DNA from: Komarekiella delphini-convector SJRDD-AB1 | Lineage (GTDB): Bacteria; Cyanobacteriota; Cyanobacteriia; Cyanobacteriales; Nostocaceae | Direction of reading: 5' to 3' | Assembly (NCBI RefSeq): GCF_014831675.1 | Contig: NZ_VJXY01000003.1 | Location: forward strand, 124,001 to 188,000 | Length of the DNA stretch: 64,000 nucleotides | Shown: in pieces, positions 8,578-17,724 of the stretch | Numbering within the stretch: the stretch's first letter is position 1 | How the letters are laid out: each line of letters begins with the position of its first letter | The notes under the pieces: model-generated | What the model was told of the DNA's origin: nothing | The model's input: the letters and a program-made list of their open reading frames with translations, nothing else | Databases searched by the model: none | Translations under genes and position numbers: made by a program

Positions 8578-9438
8578 ATGTCAAGCAAGTTGATAATTCG
8601 GGGACGCTGTTTCGACTGGGGACAGCGGACTTATTTGATGGGTATTTTGAATGTGACGCCTGATAGTTTTAGTGATGGCGGTGAGTTTAATACTACCTCT
8701 GCCGCTTTAGCGCAGGCGCAAGCCTTGGTAGCCGCTGGTGCTGACATTGTAGATGTGGGTGGTCAATCAACTCGACCAGGAGCAAGGCAAATAACTCTTG
8801 CAGAGGAACTTGACCGGGTACTATCGGTGTTACAAGTGCTACGAACAGAGATTTCAACACCGATTTCTGTAGATACAACTAGGGCATCTGTTGCCAAGGC
8901 TGCTGTGGAAGCTGGAGCAGATATAGTTAATGATATTTCTGGTGGCACGTTTGACTCAGAAATGTTGCCTACAGTAGCAAATTTAGGTGCGCCGATTATT
9001 TTAATGCACATCAGGGGAAACCCGCAAACGATGCAACAACATACTGACTATCAAGATTTACTGGGAGAGATTTATAGTTTTTTGGCAAATCAAATTACGG
9101 CTGCAACTGCTGCGGGCATTGACCAGGAGAAAATTATTATTGATCCTGGTATTGGTTTTGCTAAGAATTATCAGCAAAATTTAGAAATTTTTCGGCGGTT
9201 GCGATCGCTTAAACCACTCAACTGCCCTATCTTGGTAGGAGCATCCCGTAAAAGCTTCATTGGTCGTATTTTAAATCAACCAGATCCAAAAGCACGAGTT
9301 TGGGGAACGGCAGCAGCATGTTGTGCTGCGATCTTTAATGGCGCTGATATCCTCCGAGTTCATGATGTTCAAGAAATGCGCGATGTATCGCTGGTAGCTG
9401 ATGCACTGTTCCGCCACGCAGCGCAGGGTGAATATTAG
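8578..9438 (+). CDS. folP: Dihydropteroate synthase
   Basis: This enzyme joins p-aminobenzoate to the pterin pyrophosphate in folate synthesis. The 286-residue protein has the classic order of loops: MGILNVTPDSFSDGG (pterin/phosphate loop), VDVGGQSTRPGA, DTTRASVAKAAVEAGADIVNDI region, and DPGIGFAKN. Length is normal. No clear Shine-Dalgarno precedes the ATG; the stem-loop at 8541-8563 sits there instead. Its stop codon overlaps the end of the convergent band-7 gene by four bases. It follows tpiA on the same strand and may be cotranscribed. Confidence 0.95.
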   Translation: MSSKLIIRGRCFDWGQRTYLMGILNVTPDSFSDGGEFNTTSAALAQAQALVAAGADIVDVGGQSTRPGARQITLAEELDRVLSVLQVLRTEISTPISVDTTRASVAKAAVEAGADIVNDISGGTFDSEMLPTVANLGAPIILMHIRGNPQTMQQHTDYQDLLGEIYSFLANQITAATAAGIDQEKIIIDPGIGFAKNYQQNLEIFRRLRSLKPLNCPILVGASRKSFIGRILNQPDPKARVWGTAAACCAAIFNGADILRVHDVQEMRDVSLVADALFRHAAQGEY

Positions 9439-10277
9439 GTTGTACCATTTTCGGAGTTTTTGATATGACCTTCTTGAGTTACCGATTCGGCAATTAATTC
9501 CTGAAACATTTCAGTTGAGTTGGCTGGGTCTACAAAGACAATTTTGGCATTGTTGCTCTCACCCAGTTTTTGGCTGGCATCTACGTAATCTTGAGCTACA
9601 AGATACCGCAGAATATCCTTACTTTCAGGATTGGAACGTAAGGCTTGAGCAATTATTTGCACTGAAGTCATAGTTCCTTCTGCTTTCTTAATGGCGGCTT
9701 GTCTTTCGCCTTCGGCTTCTAGTATGACAGCGCGGCTTTTAATTTCAGCTGCTCGCTGTTCTTCCATTGACTTCCGTACACTCTCAGGCGGTGTAATACT
9801 TTGAATATCTAAGCGGATAATCTCAACTCCCCAATCTGCCGTTATCCGATTCAACTGGTCTAGGATGGCTCTGTCCATCTCAGACCTGGAGATGTTGGTT
9901 TCCTCTACGGTGTTCTGAGCTATAATTTCCCGGAGCGTAGTTGCTGCCAGTTGTGTCAGTGCTCCTTGAAGATCGTCAATTGCATAAAAGCTTTTCTCAA
10001 TATCTCTGATGCGCCAGAAGAGAACAGCATCAACTTCTAAATAGATATTATCTCTGGTGATTACGTTCTGAGGTTTGATATCTAAAATTTGTTCTCGTGT
10101 GGTATCCTCCATCACAACCTGATCGATCAAGGGAACAATAAAGTTCAGCCCAGACTTAAGTTTGCGATGATAGCGCCCCAAGCGTTCAACTAAGGCTTCA
10201 TTACCTTGATTAATCAGTTTTGCAGAACCTAAGGCATAACCTATAAGCGCTAAGACTATAGCAATGATTGGCTCCAT
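9435..10277 (-). CDS. SPFH/band-7 (stomatin-like) membrane protein
   Basis: A 280-residue protein with one N-terminal membrane helix (residues about 3-20), then the band-7 domain: NQGNEALVERLGRYHRKL, FIVPLIDQVVMEDTTRE, AVLFWRIRDIEKSFYAIDD, and DWGVEIIRLDIQSITPPE. The C-terminal part (MEEQRAAEIKSRAVILEAEG) is the usual charged coiled-coil that drives oligomers. The layout matches stomatin/paraslipin-type proteins, which organise membrane microdomains and often control proteases; the partner here is not visible. It overlaps folP tail to tail. Confidence 0.9.
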   Translation of the reverse strand: MEPIIAIVLALIGYALGSAKLINQGNEALVERLGRYHRKLKSGLNFIVPLIDQVVMEDTTREQILDIKPQNVITRDNIYLEVDAVLFWRIRDIEKSFYAIDDLQGALTQLAATTLREIIAQNTVEETNISRSEMDRAILDQLNRITADWGVEIIRLDIQSITPPESVRKSMEEQRAAEIKSRAVILEAEGERQAAIKKAEGTMTSVQIIAQALRSNPESKDILRYLVAQDYVDASQKLGESNNAKIVFVDPANSTEMFQELIAESVTQEGHIKNSENGTT

Positions 10278-10749
10278 ATATGCTCCTGTTCAGCTTTTGG
10301 GAGAATTTAGTGTAAAGGACATGGTACTACCTTGTCTTACCTTTCAGTCTAATGTTTTGAGTCTGTGATTTTATGAACACTAGCAGCGATGTCTGATAAC
10401 AAGTCGCTATGCATCTTGTACGTCTTATACATTCAGGACATTATGGCGCAATGCGATCGCTATTAAAGCACCTTGATTACACACTGGCAAGGAGTACTCT
10501 TGTCATAAATTTTACTTAGGACTTCCAATAAATAAAAACAGTGAGTTGGGCGCTTGGTTGCATAGACGTAGCCCAACCCAAGCATCGCTTGTTCAGATAG
10601 TCACTTGGAACATCGACATAATACTCCAATTGGTATCTAGATACTGTGGCGAGGCTGGTTGAAATTGCACGACCTCTGTATTCGCGTAGCGTCTTGTAGA
10701 GAGGGTTGGCAACGATGCAATTAAATGCTGGTTTTACATGCTACCTTGA
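10278..10749. other. Intergenic region with decayed sequence
   Basis: No intact gene is seen. The left end holds the promoter of the band-7 gene. Near 10680 a short ATTCGCGTAGCGTCTTGTAG block belongs to a repeat type also seen near 13539. The right end may contain an unrecognisable 5' part of the toxin remnant that becomes readable from 10750. Confidence 0.5.
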
Positions 10750-10920
10750 ATCTACTCTAGAAAATATGTATTTGAGCGCATAATATTATTCGATCTCAGA
10801 CGCAAGGCGATCTTATTAGTGGCTGGTGATGAATCTGGTGTGGGTCAACATCGTTTCTACAAGCACCTCATAAAAAAGGCTGATGCCAGGTTTAAAACAC
10901 ATTTAAACCAATCGCAATAA
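10750..10920 (+). pseudogene. Remnant of a HigB/Gp49-like (RelE superfamily) toxin, C-terminal part
   Basis: The frame opens after a TGA at 10747 with no start codon of its own. It reads ERIILFDLRRKAILLVAGDE, then SGVGQHRFYKHLIKKADARF and THL, and stops at 10918. The FDxRRxAILLxAGDxSG pattern and the following RFY...AD..F..HL are the C-terminal signature of phage Gp49-like/HigB toxins. About half of a typical 100-120 residue toxin is missing. It is followed 19 bases later by an antitoxin-like frame, the usual toxin-then-antitoxin order, which supports the call. Confidence 0.65.
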
Positions 10921-10939
10921 CAGGAAAGGTGAGTTAACT

Positions 10940-11302
10940 ATAGCGAAAACTTTAAAAGAAAAAGTCAATAAATTACCACTTGATCGCCAAAAGAAAATTG
11001 AGGCGCGATCAGCAGAGCTTATAGCTGAGGAAATGACCAGACAGGAACTCAGACAATCACTCAAGTTAACTCAAGCCCAAATAGCTCAATGCCTTCAAAT
11101 TGATCAAGGAAATGTTTCTCGAATTGAACAGCGCACTGACTGAATGCTTTCTACTTTACGGAAATACATAGAAGCATTGGGAGGTGAGTTGCAACTTGTT
11201 GTTAGGTTTCCTAATGACCAGGTTATTACTTTAGTAGGAGTTTTTGAATCCGAAGAAGGAGATAAAAATTCTTCTGCACCTTTGGTTTTAGCTATTGAGT
11301 AA
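10940..11302 (+). pseudogene. HigA-type XRE antitoxin, degenerate (ATA start, internal TGA)
   Basis: Reading from ATA at 10940 gives AKTLKEKVNKLPLDRQKKIE, then MTRQELRQSLKLTQAQIAQC and IDQGNVSRIEQRTD, a clear XRE helix-turn-helix antitoxin. A TGA at 11141-11143 interrupts the frame. After it the family sequence continues as MLSTLRKYIEALGGELQLVV and ends at 11300-11302. A good ribosome site, AGGTGAG (10927-10933), lies six bases before ATA, where ATG would be expected. So both the start codon and one internal codon have changed. If ATA is used, a 67-residue HTH protein could still be made. Confidence 0.75.
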
Positions 11303-11524
11303 TTTTGATTCCGCAGATAGAATTCAAGATTACTGATATTTTTATTCCTAATCGGTGACAAATAACGTTATAGATGGTTTGTAAATAAGCAATAAGGCTT
11401 AAAATATTGGCAAAAATTGGGGTAGAAAATACAAATTTTAATCTAGTGATAATTAATTTGATACTCTTTTAGAAAAATCTGGGGACGAGGAGGGTTGATC
11501 AGCGCCCCCAGTTTATAAACCTAT

Positions 11525-13057
11525 CTAAAAACCAACGAAAAACCTCAGAACATTTATGATTGTGCCTAGAGGCCCTGATATGGTGCTTAAGGTATCACTA
11601 GTCTTGGCTATGCCAGAGCGGCTAACCAGCACAACGTCATTATTGCGGAGTATAGGATTAGTTTCCTCATTAATTCCTTGGGAGAAATCCACTTTTACTT
11701 GACGTTTAGTCACAGAACCATTGGGGTTAAGCCTGACCAAATCTACAGTACCCCTGCTAGCTCTAGCATCATTGAATCCGCCCGCTGCGAGTAGTGCTTG
11801 ATTTAAAGAGCTATTAGGCTGAATATCTACAGCTCCAGGTCTTTTAACTTCACCTACCACACCAACTTGAATGCGTCCAGGAGACAAAGTAGTAGTAGCT
11901 AACTGAGTAGCTTCTGCTGGGTTAATCTCGGTTGCTGTAGGAATAAAAATCGTATCTCCGTCTTGCACAATTAAATCTTGATTGATATCACCACTCTCCA
12001 AGAGTTGCCAAAGGTTGATATCTAAAGTTTGTTCTGAGCCGCTTCTTGTGGGCCGACGGAGGATAATACTACGAACATTTGCTTGTGGCGTAATTCCTCC
12101 AGCTAGTTGAATTGCTCGCGTTATGGTTGGCTGTCCGCTACCAGTTGGCTGACTAGTGCCTGTAGTAGTGGCGTTCCCTCCTTCCGTGCTACCTGTAGTC
12201 ACCAGATACGAGCCAGGACGGTTGACTTCCCCTACGATGGCGACTGTGCGCGGTGTGTTTGGGCTGGCGGCAAAGTTAGCGGCAGATAAATTGCGTGCTC
12301 TTGCCAAGTCAAATGTGGTTGCTGTTGGCACGACTATAGTGTCTCCATCCCGCAAGGTAATATCCTGCGTTAACCTACCTGTTTGGACGAGTTCTTCCAA
12401 ATTGAGCGTGACTACTTGCTCTGGCCCACGTCCTACTTTGCGCCGTAACTGCACTTGAGTCATATCCGCACTACCAAGTGTCCCCTGTGCTGTGGTGAGT
12501 GCAGCTAAAACAGTTGGATATTGTACGCCTGGATTGTCCCCTGCACCTCCGCTTAGACTGAGAGTATAAGCCCCTGGACGTGTTACCTCTCCGGCAACAA
12601 AAACATTTATGGGACGAGGCGATAGTAAGTTGATTGAAATCAGAGGACGTTTGAGAAAGCGAGAGTATCTTCTGGCGATTTCATCGGAAGCTTGTTCGGT
12701 TGTTAGCCCCAAAACAGATACACTACCAATTAAAGGTAGGTTAATCGCTCCACCTGGAGGAATTTGATATTCACCTGTATACTCAGGGACTTCAAATACA
12801 TTTACACGGATGCGATCGCCGCCTCCTAATGAGTAATTAGTATCTATTGGTACACTAGGTGATGTTTGTGTAGTAGGTGATGTTTGTCTAGTGGGTGTTA
12901 TTGGTGTTATTTGCGTAAGTGGTGTTATTTGCGTAGTGGGTAATACTGGTTGTCCCTGAGCTAGGCTGGCAGATGGCACAGCGACATTGACAGTCGCTAA
13001 CAAGGCCACACCCGCAGCTGGTTGGGTGAGGAATTTCAACAAACCTGTGTTAAGCAT
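11525..13057 (-). CDS. Polysaccharide export protein (Wza-like, Poly_export and SLBB domains)
   Basis: A 510-residue exported protein. Residues 1-34 form a signal peptide ending SASLAQG, followed by a Thr/Pro/Gln-rich linker with TTQITPLTQITPITPT repeats. The Poly_export domain runs from about 72 (NYSLGGGDRIRVNVFEVPEY) to 155 (RPINVFVAGEVTRPGAYTL), then come three SLBB-like modules (NTPRTVAIVGEVNRPGSYLV; RIQVGVVGEVKRPGAVDIQP). This matches outer-membrane exporters of capsule or exopolysaccharide, which in heterocystous species also supply envelope polysaccharide. The partner tyrosine kinase/chain-length regulator is not nearby. The gene stands alone, with 467 bases of upstream spacer before the next plausible element. 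Confidence 0.9.
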   Translation of the reverse strand: MLNTGLLKFLTQPAAGVALLATVNVAVPSASLAQGQPVLPTTQITPLTQITPITPTRQTSPTTQTSPSVPIDTNYSLGGGDRIRVNVFEVPEYTGEYQIPPGGAINLPLIGSVSVLGLTTEQASDEIARRYSRFLKRPLISINLLSPRPINVFVAGEVTRPGAYTLSLSGGAGDNPGVQYPTVLAALTTAQGTLGSADMTQVQLRRKVGRGPEQVVTLNLEELVQTGRLTQDITLRDGDTIVVPTATTFDLARARNLSAANFAASPNTPRTVAIVGEVNRPGSYLVTTGSTEGGNATTTGTSQPTGSGQPTITRAIQLAGGITPQANVRSIILRRPTRSGSEQTLDINLWQLLESGDINQDLIVQDGDTIFIPTATEINPAEATQLATTTLSPGRIQVGVVGEVKRPGAVDIQPNSSLNQALLAAGGFNDARASRGTVDLVRLNPNGSVTKRQVKVDFSQGINEETNPILRNNDVVLVSRSGIAKTSDTLSTISGPLGTIINVLRFFVGF

Positions 13058-13732
13058 ATTTACCTGAGACTCTGAGACTACGATTGGTAAAGTACTGTCT
13101 AAACATTTTTATCTTGACTATACTTAATTATTCAAGTTCCCCGACACTCTTATTTTCCTAGAAAAGTGTAATTTTCCGGAGTAAAGTTATCGATTAAATT
13201 TGAATTTTTAGTGAAGTTAACTTAAAGTTCAACTAGCTTAAATATAGCAATTTTCAAGGAATATAGGACTTACGCAAATAAATTTAGTTTAGATAACAAA
13301 CTGTCTATTGTGTAACCATATACCTGTAAACAAAAACTTCTAAGCTAAATCAATATTCTGGCAAATTGACGGTGATTTCAAATACGCTGTGGATAGTTAT
13401 TATCGGCAAAATTATTATCAACACCATTAATTAAATTTACATGCGAAATAAGTAAGTATAAATTTAACAACCTGTATTTTAAAACATAAAATTATTTGAC
13501 AACAAGACTAGTTATAGTAATTCCTAAGACTCGCCATTCGCGTAGCGCCTCCTAGAGAAGGCGAGAAGCAAGCTAAGTAATGGTCTAAGCCCCGCTTCCT
13601 TAGAGTAGGAGTATACTCAGGTAATTTGTAATGAAAATATCTAGAAAAAGCTTTGTCGCAAGCCTTTTTCCATACGTTACTTAGTTTTTGAAACAATATA
13701 TACTTGGATAGTTTGGTATTAAGTAAGCTATT
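13058..13732. other. AT-rich intergenic region with one repeat
   Basis: About 675 bases without a convincing gene. A palindromic repeat lies at 13530-13565: CTCGCC and GGCGAG flank ATTCGCGTAGCGCCTCCTAG, a type scattered in Nostoc-like genomes. The short minus-strand frame over it has no coding character. Confidence 0.6.
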
Positions 13733-14698
13733 TTATTTTTGGATCTGTTGGATAAAAAATTCTTCTAAGGAGTGACGAGACAATTTCATCGAAATAATTT
13801 GTCCCTCCATTAGACGAAGACTGGCAAGAAAATCATAGTAATTGTCTTGTAGTGTACCTTGCCAAGAACCATCGGGCTTGAATACCAGACTGGGTATCCA
13901 TTTTTTGAGAATTTCCCAATCACCACCTTTACCTTTGACGTGATATGTGTTTGTCACGCCTAAAAGTTCATTGAGGGAACCAGAGCAAATTAATTCACCT
14001 TGAGCAAGGATAGCAATGCGATCGCAGATTTGCTCCACTTCACTGAGAATGTGGCTGTTAAAAAAAATTGTTTTACCATCGGCTTTTAGCGCCAGGATAA
14101 TTTCCCGCATTTGAAAGCGTCCCACCGGATCAAGTCCAGACATTGGTTCATCTAAAAAAACCAATTTTGGCTCGTTAATTAGCGCCTGCGCCATACCGAC
14201 ACGCTGTAACATTCCCTTAGAATAGCGGCGAATCTGCTTTTTACGAGCATCGGCTTGAGATAAACCTACTAACTCCAGTAGTTGAGGAATCCGCTGGCGT
14301 TGCACTTTTATGGGAATTTGGAATAACCCAGCTGCTAGCTGTAAAAATTCCCAGCCTGTGAGATAGTCATATAAATATGGATTTTCTGGTAGGTAGCCGA
14401 TGTGTTGCTTAATGCTGCGATCGCCTAGAGACTTACCCAACAATAATCCTTGTCCAGAGGTGGGACGAATAATACCCAGCAACAGTTTTAAAAGAGTGGT
14501 TTTACCAGCACCATTTGGCCCTAGCAACCCAAAGGTTTCCCCTTTGTAAACTTTTAAAGAACAGCTTTTGAGGGATATAACTTTTTGATTCAGCCAAAAG
14601 CCAGTACGATAGACTTTTCTTAACTCAGAAGTTAGAACTACTGGCGGAGTATCTTTAATATTCAGTTGAGAATCAGCGTCGTCTGCAACAGACTTCAT
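13733..14698 (-). CDS. ABC transporter ATP-binding protein (ABC-2 exporter type)
   Basis: A 321-residue ATPase. Walker A is GLLGPNGAGKTT (about residue 57), the signature region is IRRYSKGMLQRVGMAQAL, Walker B is LVFLDEPMSGLDPVG, and the H-loop is FFNSHILSE. A C-terminal extension of about 90 residues (TYHVKGKGGDWEILKKW onward) is typical of CcmA/NatA-like ATPases that pair with separate ABC-2 permeases. No permease lies next to it. fraE at 53 kb is an ABC-2 permease without its own ATPase, but pairing them would be speculation. The gene is 242 bases downstream of hisB's end on the same strand. Confidence 0.9.
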   Translation of the reverse strand: MKSVADDADSQLNIKDTPPVVLTSELRKVYRTGFWLNQKVISLKSCSLKVYKGETFGLLGPNGAGKTTLLKLLLGIIRPTSGQGLLLGKSLGDRSIKQHIGYLPENPYLYDYLTGWEFLQLAAGLFQIPIKVQRQRIPQLLELVGLSQADARKKQIRRYSKGMLQRVGMAQALINEPKLVFLDEPMSGLDPVGRFQMREIILALKADGKTIFFNSHILSEVEQICDRIAILAQGELICSGSLNELLGVTNTYHVKGKGGDWEILKKWIPSLVFKPDGSWQGTLQDNYYDFLASLRLMEGQIISMKLSRHSLEEFFIQQIQK

Positions 14699-14895
14699 CT
14701 CGTTTTAATTACCTACTTGGTATTAATTACAAGTTACTCAGTAGGCTTGATAATAACCATCACTGCCTAGTCTGTCAATTATTGCAAACTGAGTAGTTAA
14801 TTAACACTATAAGCATGACTGCTGCTAAGTAATTATAACTAGTTTTAGAGAAAGAGAAACAGGAGTCAAGGGTCAAAAGTCATTTGTCATTTGTC

Positions 14896-14940
14896 AGGAG
14901 TTATTTATTCTTCCCCTGCTTCCCCTGCCTTATAACTCCT
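14896..14940. terminator. Hairpin downstream of hisB
   Basis: AGGAGTTAT (14896-14904) pairs with ATAACTCCT (14932-14940), 9 bp, closing a C-rich loop of 27 bases made of the TTCCCCTGC repeat. It lies eight bases past the hisB stop. There is no strong U-run, so termination is only possible. Confidence 0.35.
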
Positions 14941-14948
14941 ATCTCTTC

Positions 14949-15593
14949 TCATAAGACGCCTTTGGAACTAGGAATCGTACCAGCACGACGGGGATCGATT
15001 TCTACAGCTATCCGCATTGCTCTTGCAAATGCTTTAAAAGTCGCTTCAATGATGTGATGGGAATTAATGCCATCCAATTGCCGAATGTGCAGTGTCATTT
15101 GGCTATGGTTCACCAGCGCTACAAAAAATTCACGTGTGAGTTGAGTATCATAGGTTCCCACACGCTGGGTAGGAATTTGCAAGCCATAGCTGAGATGAGG
15201 GCGACCGGAAAAGTCTAGCGCTACTTGAACTAAAGCTTCATCTAGGGGTGCGAGGAAATTACCGAAGCGGACAATACCTTTTCTGTCGCCTAGTGCTTGG
15301 TTTAAAGCTTGTCCCAAGGTAATGCCCACATCTTCATTTGTGTGGTGGTCATCAATTTCCCAGTCTCCCTTGGCTTGGACATCCAAGTCCATTAGTCCGT
15401 GAGAGGCAATTTGATGCAACATGTGATCCAAGAATGGAACACCTGTTGCTGCTTTGCATGTTCCTGTACCATCTAAGTTGACGGTAACTTGCACATTGGT
15501 TTCGCCAGTGGTGCGATGAACAGTGGCAATCCGAGAAGCTCTGGTTGACTGGTCGTAGTTTAAGGAATTAATTTGGCGTTCGCTGATTTGCAT
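14949..15593 (-). CDS. hisB: Imidazoleglycerol-phosphate dehydratase
   Basis: This enzyme removes water from imidazoleglycerol phosphate in histidine synthesis and uses Mn2+. The 214-residue protein has [27 protein letters not shown] and [18 protein letters not shown], the metal-binding His/Glu motifs in the expected order, plus the usual C-terminal [16 protein letters not shown]. It is the monofunctional form, without the phosphatase domain of enteric HisB. An N-terminal extension of about 18 residues precedes the first core strand. It lies downstream of fabI on the same strand, separated by a heptamer-repeat spacer. Confidence 0.96.
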   Translation of the reverse strand: MQISERQINSLNYDQSTRASRIATVHRTTGETNVQVTVNLDGTGTCKAATGVPFLDHMLHQIASHGLMDLDVQAKGDWEIDDHHTNEDVGITLGQALNQALGDRKGIVRFGNFLAPLDEALVQVALDFSGRPHLSYGLQIPTQRVGTYDTQLTREFFVALVNHSQMTLHIRQLDGINSHHIIEATFKAFARAMRIAVEIDPRRAGTIPSSKGVL

Positions 15594-15608
15594 AGTTAAT
15601 GGGTGCTA

Positions 15609-15725
15609 GGGACTAGGGGACTAGGGACTGGGGACTGGGGACTAGGGACTAGGGACTAGGGAATAACTTTACTAATACTCAATGCCCAATCCCCAATACC
15701 CAATCCCCAATCCCCAGTACCCAAT
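15609..15725. repeat. Two heptamer arrays between fabI and hisB
   Basis: GGGACT(A/G)-type heptamers run from about 15609 to 15662, and CCCCAAT/CCCAATA-type heptamers from about 15681 to 15725. Both are STRR-like and differ from the GTTGACT arrays elsewhere in the window. Confidence 0.85.
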
Positions 15726-15729
15726 TATC

Positions 15730-16506
15730 CTACATTCCCATAATTTCATATCCTGCATCTACATAAAGGACTTGTCCGGTGATTCCGCTGGACAAATCGC
15801 TACATAAAAAAGCCGCAGCATTACCCACTTCTAGCTGAGTTACAGTGCGTCGTAGGGGAGCTACTTGCTCTACATGATGAATCATATCTAAAATGCCGCC
15901 AACTGCTGAAGATGCCAAAGTGCGGATAGGGCCGGCAGAGATGGCATTGACGCGGATATTGTGTGAACCAAGTTCAGATGCCAGGTAACGCACACTTGCC
16001 TCCAACCCTGCTTTAGCAACTCCCATGACGTTGTAGTTGGGGACTGCTCTGACACCACCCAAATATGTGAGGGTGACGATACTACCTCCTTGTGTCATCA
16101 ACGGTTTAGCTGCGCCACTTAGTTGCACAAGTGAGTAGGTGCTGATTTCTAAAGCTGTGTTGAAGCCAGAACGAGAGGTTTGACTAAAATCTCCGGTTAA
16201 ATCGTCTTTGCTGGCAAAAGCAAGACAGTGGATGAGGATGTCTAACTTACCCCATTGATCACGGATTGTCTCAAAAGTAGACTGAATCTGTTCGTCATTT
16301 TGGACATTACATGGAAGAAATAAGCTGGGGTTGAGGGGTTCTACTAATTCTGCAACTTTTTTCTCCATTTTGCCGCGTTCATCTGGCAGGTAAGTAATAC
16401 CCAGGTTGGCTCCTGCTTTGTGTAATTGTTGGGCAATACCCCAAGCGATCGAGCGGTTATTGGCAATACCTGTAACAAGGGCATTTTTTCCAGTTAGATT
16501 AAGCAT
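15730..16506 (-). CDS. fabI: Enoyl-[acyl-carrier-protein] reductase (NADH)
   Basis: This enzyme makes the last reduction of each fatty-acid elongation round. From ATG 16506 the protein is 258 residues. It begins MLNLTGKNALVTGIANNRSI, the FabI-type nucleotide-binding start. The catalytic pair is Tyr and Lys in YNVMGVAKAG, and the substrate region has AISAGPIRTLASSAVGG. An upstream TTG at 16527 would add seven residues absent from relatives, so ATG 16506 was chosen. It is divergent from ntcA, the arrangement known from Nostoc-type genomes (from memory). hisB follows on the same strand. Confidence 0.95.
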   Translation of the reverse strand: MLNLTGKNALVTGIANNRSIAWGIAQQLHKAGANLGITYLPDERGKMEKKVAELVEPLNPSLFLPCNVQNDEQIQSTFETIRDQWGKLDILIHCLAFASKDDLTGDFSQTSRSGFNTALEISTYSLVQLSGAAKPLMTQGGSIVTLTYLGGVRAVPNYNVMGVAKAGLEASVRYLASELGSHNIRVNAISAGPIRTLASSAVGGILDMIHHVEQVAPLRRTVTQLEVGNAAAFLCSDLSSGITGQVLYVDAGYEIMGM

Positions 16507-16783
16507 AAAAATTGTGAATGCGATCAATCACTAGGAGCATACTAGAATCTGAGGCTACTTTGTCTTTGTTTTGTACTCTATTTGTAAAAACGAATATTGA
16601 AAAGAGTTTTTGCAGCCAGAAAATTCTTGTTTATTTCTTAAGATATTCTCAAGATATCTTAAATTGTTCTTCAAAAAACCTTTTTAATACATCTAGATGT
16701 AACTAGTTATCAACAATTACTAGCTCAAACGTTCAACTATTATGTATCATTATAAACAAAGAGTTATGAAGCAATAAGTTGGA

Positions 16784-16797
16784 GTATAGGAAAGTAC
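16784..16797 (+). promoter_or_regulatory. NtcA-binding box upstream of ntcA
   Basis: GTATAGGAAAGTAC fits the NtcA consensus GTA-N8-TAC exactly. A TATTGA/TTTATT -10-like element follows at about 16815-16822, close to the spacing seen in NtcA-activated promoters. It lies about 90 bases before the ntcA ATG, so it indicates self-activation, as known for ntcA in heterocystous species. Confidence 0.75.
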
Positions 16798-16885
16798 AGA
16801 AAGGTTGACGGTGCTTTATTGATTTTTCAGGTGTATTCTTAGGTAATTGGTTTTTGTTTTTCCGGCATTGGGTAGGGGAAGGGAG

Positions 16886-17557
16886 ATGATCGTGACACAA
16901 GATAAAGCCCTAGCAAATGTATTTCGTCAGATGGCGACCGGGGCGTTTCCGCCAGTTGTGGAAACGTTTGAACGCAACAAAACGATCTTTTTTCCCGGCG
17001 ATCCTGCCGAACGAGTTTATTTTCTTCTCAAGGGTGCTGTGAAACTTTCCAGGGTATACGAGGCAGGAGAAGAAATAACGGTAGCACTGCTGCGGGAAAA
17101 TAGTGTTTTTGGTGTGTTGTCATTGCTGACGGGAAATAAGTCAGATAGGTTTTACCATGCAGTTGCATTTACCCCTGTAGAATTGTTGTCGGCGCCAATT
17201 GAACAAGTTGAGCAAGCACTCAAGGAAAATCCAGAATTATCAATGTTAATGCTGCGAGGTCTTTCTTCGCGGATTTTACAGACAGAGATGATGATTGAAA
17301 CTCTTGCTCACCGAGATATGGGTTCTAGGTTGGTGAGTTTTTTATTAATTCTTTGTCGTGATTTTGGTGTTCCTTGTGCAGATGGGATCACAATTGATCT
17401 AAAACTATCTCATCAGGCGATCGCTGAGGCAATTGGTTCTACTCGCGTTACCGTCACTAGGTTACTGGGAGATTTGCGTGAGAAAAAGATGATTTCTATC
17501 CACAAGAAGAAGATTACTGTGCATAAACCTGTTACGTTAAGTAGGCAATTTACTTAA
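16886..17557 (+). CDS. ntcA: Global nitrogen regulator NtcA
   Basis: NtcA is the CRP/FNR-family activator of nitrogen assimilation and heterocyst differentiation; it senses 2-oxoglutarate with PipX. The 223-residue protein starts at ATG 16886 ([16 protein letters not shown]), after AGGGGAAGGGAG. The effector domain holds [20 protein letters not shown] and [17 protein letters not shown]. The C-terminal helix-turn-helix is [20 protein letters not shown]. Length and sequence match the cyanobacterial protein closely. A longer frame from 16847 would add 13 residues and is unlikely. The gene is divergent from fabI and carries its own NtcA box. Confidence 0.98.
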
Positions 17558-17724
17558 AAGCAATTGGGGGATATATGTGGTGCATGTTGGGTTTTTAGAA
17601 ATAACACCCACAATCGGAGGTAAATCTAAAAATTGAGTAACTTCAGCTATTGCCAATTTTGGCTCCCCCACAGAAAATGATTGAAAGTAGTAGGCTGTAT
17701 CTGGAAGCGTTTTGGTAGCTGAAG

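Noticed and set aside
13508-13696. Minus-strand 62-residue frame
   Set aside because: It covers the CTCGCC...GGCGAG repeat and has no coding character.
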